In this document: positions 42,615 to 45,789 of the stretch, in pieces
Layout of the letters: each line of letters begins with the position of its first letter
Numbering within the stretch: the first letter of the stretch is position 1
From: an uncultured Alphaproteobacteria bacterium
GTDB lineage: Bacteria; Pseudomonadota; Alphaproteobacteria; HIMB59; GCA-002718135
Length of the DNA: 45,789 nucleotides
NCBI GenBank assembly: GCA_902622475.1
Contig: CACNPW010000005.1
Span: forward strand, 1 to 45,789
Direction of reading: 5' to 3'
Position numbers and translations under genes: made by a program
Notes under the pieces: generated by a model
Told to the model about the DNA's origin: nothing
The model's input: the letters and a program-made list of their open reading frames with translations, nothing else
The model's database searches: none

Positions 42615-43715
42615 ATGGGTGCTTACTTAATAAAAAGACTTCTTTTAATTATCCCAACTCTCTTTGGGATAATGGTTATAAATTTTGCAATCATACAAAT
42701 TGTTCCAGGAGGCCCAGTAGAACAAATGATTGCGCAAATGACCGGAACAGCTGTTGAGTCAACAGCTCGATTTTCTGGTGGTGGCGAAGGTGAAACTTTA
42801 GAGTTTAATCGAGATAATTCTACATCAGTTAATGATAGTAAATATAGAGGAGCACAAGGTCTCGATCCAGATGTTATAAAAGAAATAGAAAAGATGTATG
42901 GAATGGACAAACCGGCACATCAACGTTTCATGAAAATGTTAAAAGATTATTTAACTTTTGATTTTGGAGAAAGTTTTTTTAAAGATCAAAAGGTTACTTC
43001 TATTGTTTTAGATAAAATGCCAGTTTCAATATCACTTGGTTTATGGACAACTTTATTAGTTTATTTAATATCCATACCTCTAGGTATTAGAAAGGCAGTA
43101 AAAGACGGATCAAAATTTGATATAGTATCAAGTTCTATTGTAACAATTGGTTATGCAATTCCAAATTTTTTATTTGCTGTAATATTAATTGTTTTTTTTG
43201 CAGGTGGAAGATTTTATGATATTTTTCCATTACGCGGTTTATTTTCTGAAAATTTTGATGAATTAACTTTGTTTCAAAAAATAATAGATTACTTTTGGCA
43301 TTTAGCTTTGCCACTAACAGCTATGCTTGTAAGTGGATTTGCAGGTTTAACATTTTTAACAAAAAATTCATTTCTTGATCAGGTAAATCAACAATATGTA
43401 ATTACGGCTCGATCTAAAGGTCTGACTGAAAGAAAAGTACTTTATGGTCATGTTTTTAGAAATGCAATGTTAATAGTAATTGCTGGTTTTCCATCGGCAT
43501 TTATAGGAATTCTGTTTTCAAGCTCACTATTTATAGAGGTTATCTTTTCTTTGGATGGGTTAGGCTTACTTGGATACGAAGCTGCTTTAACTAGAGATTA
43601 TCCTGTCATATTTGCAACACTGTATTTTTTTTCATTACTAGGTTTAATTATGGGTATTATTGGTGACTTTATGTACTCAATTATTGATCCAAGAATAGAT
43701 TTCGAAACAAGATAA
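42615..43715 (+). CDS. yejB: Peptide ABC transporter permease (YejB-like)
   Basis: This 366-residue protein has the OppB/DppB N-terminus [40 protein letters not shown] long hydrophilic insert of about 60 residues characteristic of YejB comes before the second helix. The EAA-like loop is [23 protein letters not shown]. The end [12 protein letters not shown] is also typical. It forms the importer channel with YejE. Its stop overlaps the yejE start by one base. Confidence 0.94.
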   Translation: MGAYLIKRLLLIIPTLFGIMVINFAIIQIVPGGPVEQMIAQMTGTAVESTARFSGGGEGETLEFNRDNSTSVNDSKYRGAQGLDPDVIKEIEKMYGMDKPAHQRFMKMLKDYLTFDFGESFFKDQKVTSIVLDKMPVSISLGLWTTLLVYLISIPLGIRKAVKDGSKFDIVSSSIVTIGYAIPNFLFAVILIVFFAGGRFYDIFPLRGLFSENFDELTLFQKIIDYFWHLALPLTAMLVSGFAGLTFLTKNSFLDQVNQQYVITARSKGLTERKVLYGHVFRNAMLIVIAGFPSAFIGILFSSSLFIEVIFSLDGLGLLGYEAALTRDYPVIFATLYFFSLLGLIMGIIGDFMYSIIDPRIDFETR

Positions 43716-44743
43716 TGAAAAAATTATCTAAATTAAATCAAAGACGATTAAATAACTTTAGAAGTAATAAGAGAGGTTACTATTCATTTTGGATATTTGC
43801 TTTTTTATTTTTTGTTTCTCTTTTTGCCGATTTTATTGCAAATGAAAAACCTTTGTTAGTAAAATATGACTCAGACTTTTATTATCCAGTATTTTCTTTT
43901 TACTCAGAAACAACATTTGGTGGAGATTTTGAAACTGAAGCAGATTATAAAGATCCATATGTAAAAAATTTAATTGAAGCAAAAGGATGGATGATTATGC
44001 CTCTGATACCTTATTCATATAATACTATAATAAGAGATTTGTCTGCTCCTGCTCCCTCACCACCTTCCAATAAAAATTGGCTTGGCACTGATGATCAAGC
44101 AAGAGATGTATTATCAAGACTAATATATGGTTTCCGAATATCAGTTTTGTTTGGATTTACTTTAACATTTTTTTCTATGATTATTGGAGTATCAGCTGGT
44201 GCAATACAAGGTTATTTTGGGGGAAAGACAGATTTATTTTTTCAAAGGTTTATGGAAGTTTGGTCTGCAATACCAACATTATATGTTTTGATAATTTTAG
44301 CGAGTGTAATTCAACCAAATTTTTGGTGGTTATTGATTATCTTATTACTTTTTAGTTGGATGGGATATGTTGGAGTAGTAAGAGCAGAATTTTTAAGAGC
44401 TAGAAATTTTGACTATATAAGAGCTGCGAAAGCACTAGGTGTATCAAATTCAAAAATAATGATTAGACATATGTTACCAAATGCTACTATTGCTACTGTA
44501 ACGTTTCTACCATTTAGTTTAAGTGCATCAGTAACTGCATTATCAGGTCTTGATTTCTTAGGATTTGGACTACCGCCAGGTTCAGCATCATTAGGAGAAA
44601 TGGTAAATCAAGGAAGGAATAATTTACAAGCACCATGGCTTGGAATTACAAGTTTTTTAACCTTAGGTTTGATGTTAGGTTTATTAGTTTTTGTGGGCGA
44701 AGCAATCAGAGATTCTTTAGACCCCAGAAAGACTTTTAATTAA
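43715..44743 (+). CDS. yejE: Peptide ABC transporter permease (YejE-like)
   Basis: This 342-residue OppC-type subunit has an N-terminal helix preceded by RRLNNFRSNKRGYYSFWIF and ending LFADFIANEKPLLV. A periplasmic insertion of about 90 residues reaches the NWLGTDDQARDVLSRLIYGFRISV motif. The cytoplasmic loop is YIRAAKALGVSNSKIMIRHMLPN. Toward the C-terminus is ALSGLDFLGFGLPPGSASLGEMV. It starts one base before the end of yejB and ends one base before the yejF ATG. Confidence 0.94.
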   Translation: MKKLSKLNQRRLNNFRSNKRGYYSFWIFAFLFFVSLFADFIANEKPLLVKYDSDFYYPVFSFYSETTFGGDFETEADYKDPYVKNLIEAKGWMIMPLIPYSYNTIIRDLSAPAPSPPSNKNWLGTDDQARDVLSRLIYGFRISVLFGFTLTFFSMIIGVSAGAIQGYFGGKTDLFFQRFMEVWSAIPTLYVLIILASVIQPNFWWLLIILLLFSWMGYVGVVRAEFLRARNFDYIRAAKALGVSNSKIMIRHMLPNATIATVTFLPFSLSASVTALSGLDFLGFGLPPGSASLGEMVNQGRNNLQAPWLGITSFLTLGLMLGLLVFVGEAIRDSLDPRKTFN

Positions 44744-44744
44744 A

Positions 44745-45789
44745 ATGAAAAAAATAATTTCAATTAAAAATCTCACGATTGAATTTAATAAAAAAATTGA
44801 AGTAGTAAAAAATATAAATCTAGATGTTATAAAAGGAAAAACTACAGCTATTGTAGGTGAATCAGGTTCAGGCAAAACTTTATCTGCATTAAGTATTTTA
44901 AATTTACTACCTAATGGTGCTAAAATTAAAAATGGTAATATTTTTTTTAATAATGTCGATTTATTAAAATTAAATAAAAGTGAAATCCAAAAAATAAGAG
45001 GAAATAAAGTATCTACAATTTTTCAAGAGCCTATGACAAGTTTAAACCCTTTACACTCAATTAACAAACAAATTGAAGAAATGATTACAACTCACAATGT
45101 AATTAGTAAGAGTGATGCAAAGAAAAAAACTATAAATTTATTAGAAGAAGTAGGCTTAGGTAAGATTGCGTCAAGGCCAATAATATATCCTTATGAATTA
45201 TCAGGTGGGCAAAGACAAAGAGCTATGATTGCAATGAGTATTGCTAATAACCCAGAAGTGCTTATTGCTGATGAACCAACAACAGCATTAGATGTTACAA
45301 TTCAATTACAAATTTTAGAACTGCTAAGAAATATACAATCAAGACTAGGTATGTCTTTAGTTTTTATAAGCCATGATTTATCAGTAGTTAAAAAGTTATC
45401 AGATTACATTTACGTAATGAAAAATGGTAAAATTGTTGAATTTGGCTCAAATGATGAAATATTTAACAATCCAAAAAATGAGTATACAAAAGAATTAGTT
45501 TCTTATCAGAGTAATATTAAAGAGAGTAAAAATTTTGATTCAGATTCAATCTTAAAAGTTGAGAATTTGGATGTATGGTACCCAATAAAGAAAGGTCTTC
45601 TAAAAAGAACAGTAGACTATGTAAAAGCAATTAAAAATGTAAGTTTTGATTTAAAAATTGGTGAAAGTATTGGTATCGTTGGAGAATCTGGTTCAGGAAA
45701 AACATCTCTTATTTTAGCAATTTTAAATTTAATAGAATCAAAAGGAAAAATAAAAATAAATAATAAAGATCTGAGACAATTAAATAAAA
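44745..45789 (+). CDS. yejF: Dual-domain peptide ABC transporter ATPase (YejF-like), truncated by window end
   Basis: The reading frame opens at ATG 44745 and runs off the right edge without a stop, giving 348 codons. The first ATPase domain has Walker A GESGSGKT (residues 38-45), Q-loop FQEPMTSLNP, signature LSGGQRQRAM and Walker B VLIADEPTTALD, with H-loop FISHDLS. A second domain begins around residue 268 (VENLDVWYPIKKG) and its Walker A GESGSGKTS is visible before the cut. A fused two-NBD subunit is the defining feature of YejF. It is the fourth gene of the yej operon. Confidence 0.94.
   Translation, partial: MKKIISIKNLTIEFNKKIEVVKNINLDVIKGKTTAIVGESGSGKTLSALSILNLLPNGAKIKNGNIFFNNVDLLKLNKSEIQKIRGNKVSTIFQEPMTSLNPLHSINKQIEEMITTHNVISKSDAKKKTINLLEEVGLGKIASRPIIYPYELSGGQRQRAMIAMSIANNPEVLIADEPTTALDVTIQLQILELLRNIQSRLGMSLVFISHDLSVVKKLSDYIYVMKNGKIVEFGSNDEIFNNPKNEYTKELVSYQSNIKESKNFDSDSILKVENLDVWYPIKKGLLKRTVDYVKAIKNVSFDLKIGESIGIVGESGSGKTSLILAILNLIESKGKIKINNKDLRQLNK

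Overview
The window looks like a compact, very AT-rich chromosome segment of a free-living marine alphaproteobacterium of the streamlined SAR11/HIMB59 type. This is inferred from the strong A/T codon bias, mostly tiny or overlapping gene junctions, and gene orders typical of Alphaproteobacteria: petABC; rpmH-rnpA-yidD-yidC-yihA-argB-HAD-dapD-dapE; ffs-dnaX-ybaB-recR; cycM next to kdsB-pheA. No phage, IS element, CRISPR array, tRNA or rRNA was seen. The window is cut inside pth on the left and inside yejF on the right.

Layout. 1-5.3 kb: end of pth, ychF, the cytochrome bc1 operon (petA-petB-petC, minus strand), trmL and a pirin. 5.3-10.9 kb: a zinc-homeostasis island. znuA (minus) and znuC-znuB-zur (plus) diverge from a shared intergenic region with an excellent Zur-box match. 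Below znuA lie a CobW/ZNG1-type metallochaperone GTPase, a translationally coupled WD40 protein, a small conserved protein with two cysteines, and a 27-codon ORF for a peptide with nine cysteines that resembles a metallothionein. 10.9-13.2 kb: a short CCA-adding-like enzyme, a PNPOx-family protein and panC. 13.2-19.9 kb: a long plus-strand operon for ribosome, RNase P and membrane-insertase functions, then arginine and lysine biosynthesis. 19.9-28.7 kb: a minus-strand carbohydrate-uptake operon (Tat-exported binding protein, creatininase-family hydrolase, unknown probable TIM-barrel protein, metallo-beta-lactamase-fold hydrolase, two CUT1-like permeases, Gfo/Idh/MocA dehydrogenase, GT4 glycosyltransferase, 2-hydroxyacid dehydrogenase) with no ATPase gene. 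28.7-32.8 kb: a 58-aa ORF, aminopeptidase P, a PLP dehydratase, DUF1289 and CIA30 proteins. 32.8-39.3 kb: truA-fmt-def-recR-ybaB-dnaX, the SRP RNA gene, pheA and kdsB. 39.3 kb to the end: membrane-anchored cytochrome c (CycM type), a HisN-like phosphatase and a yejABEF peptide importer.

The observations most worth a second look are: the Cys-rich micro-ORF beside the zinc genes; an A9 run in dnaX exactly in the linker where slippage would give a gamma-like short form; cytochrome b with PNWY in place of the usual Qo-site PEWY; a perfect (His-Asp-Asp)x17 array in ZnuA; and a sugar-uptake operon with an unassigned chemistry and a missing ATPase. All family calls come from reading motifs by eye; no database search was possible.
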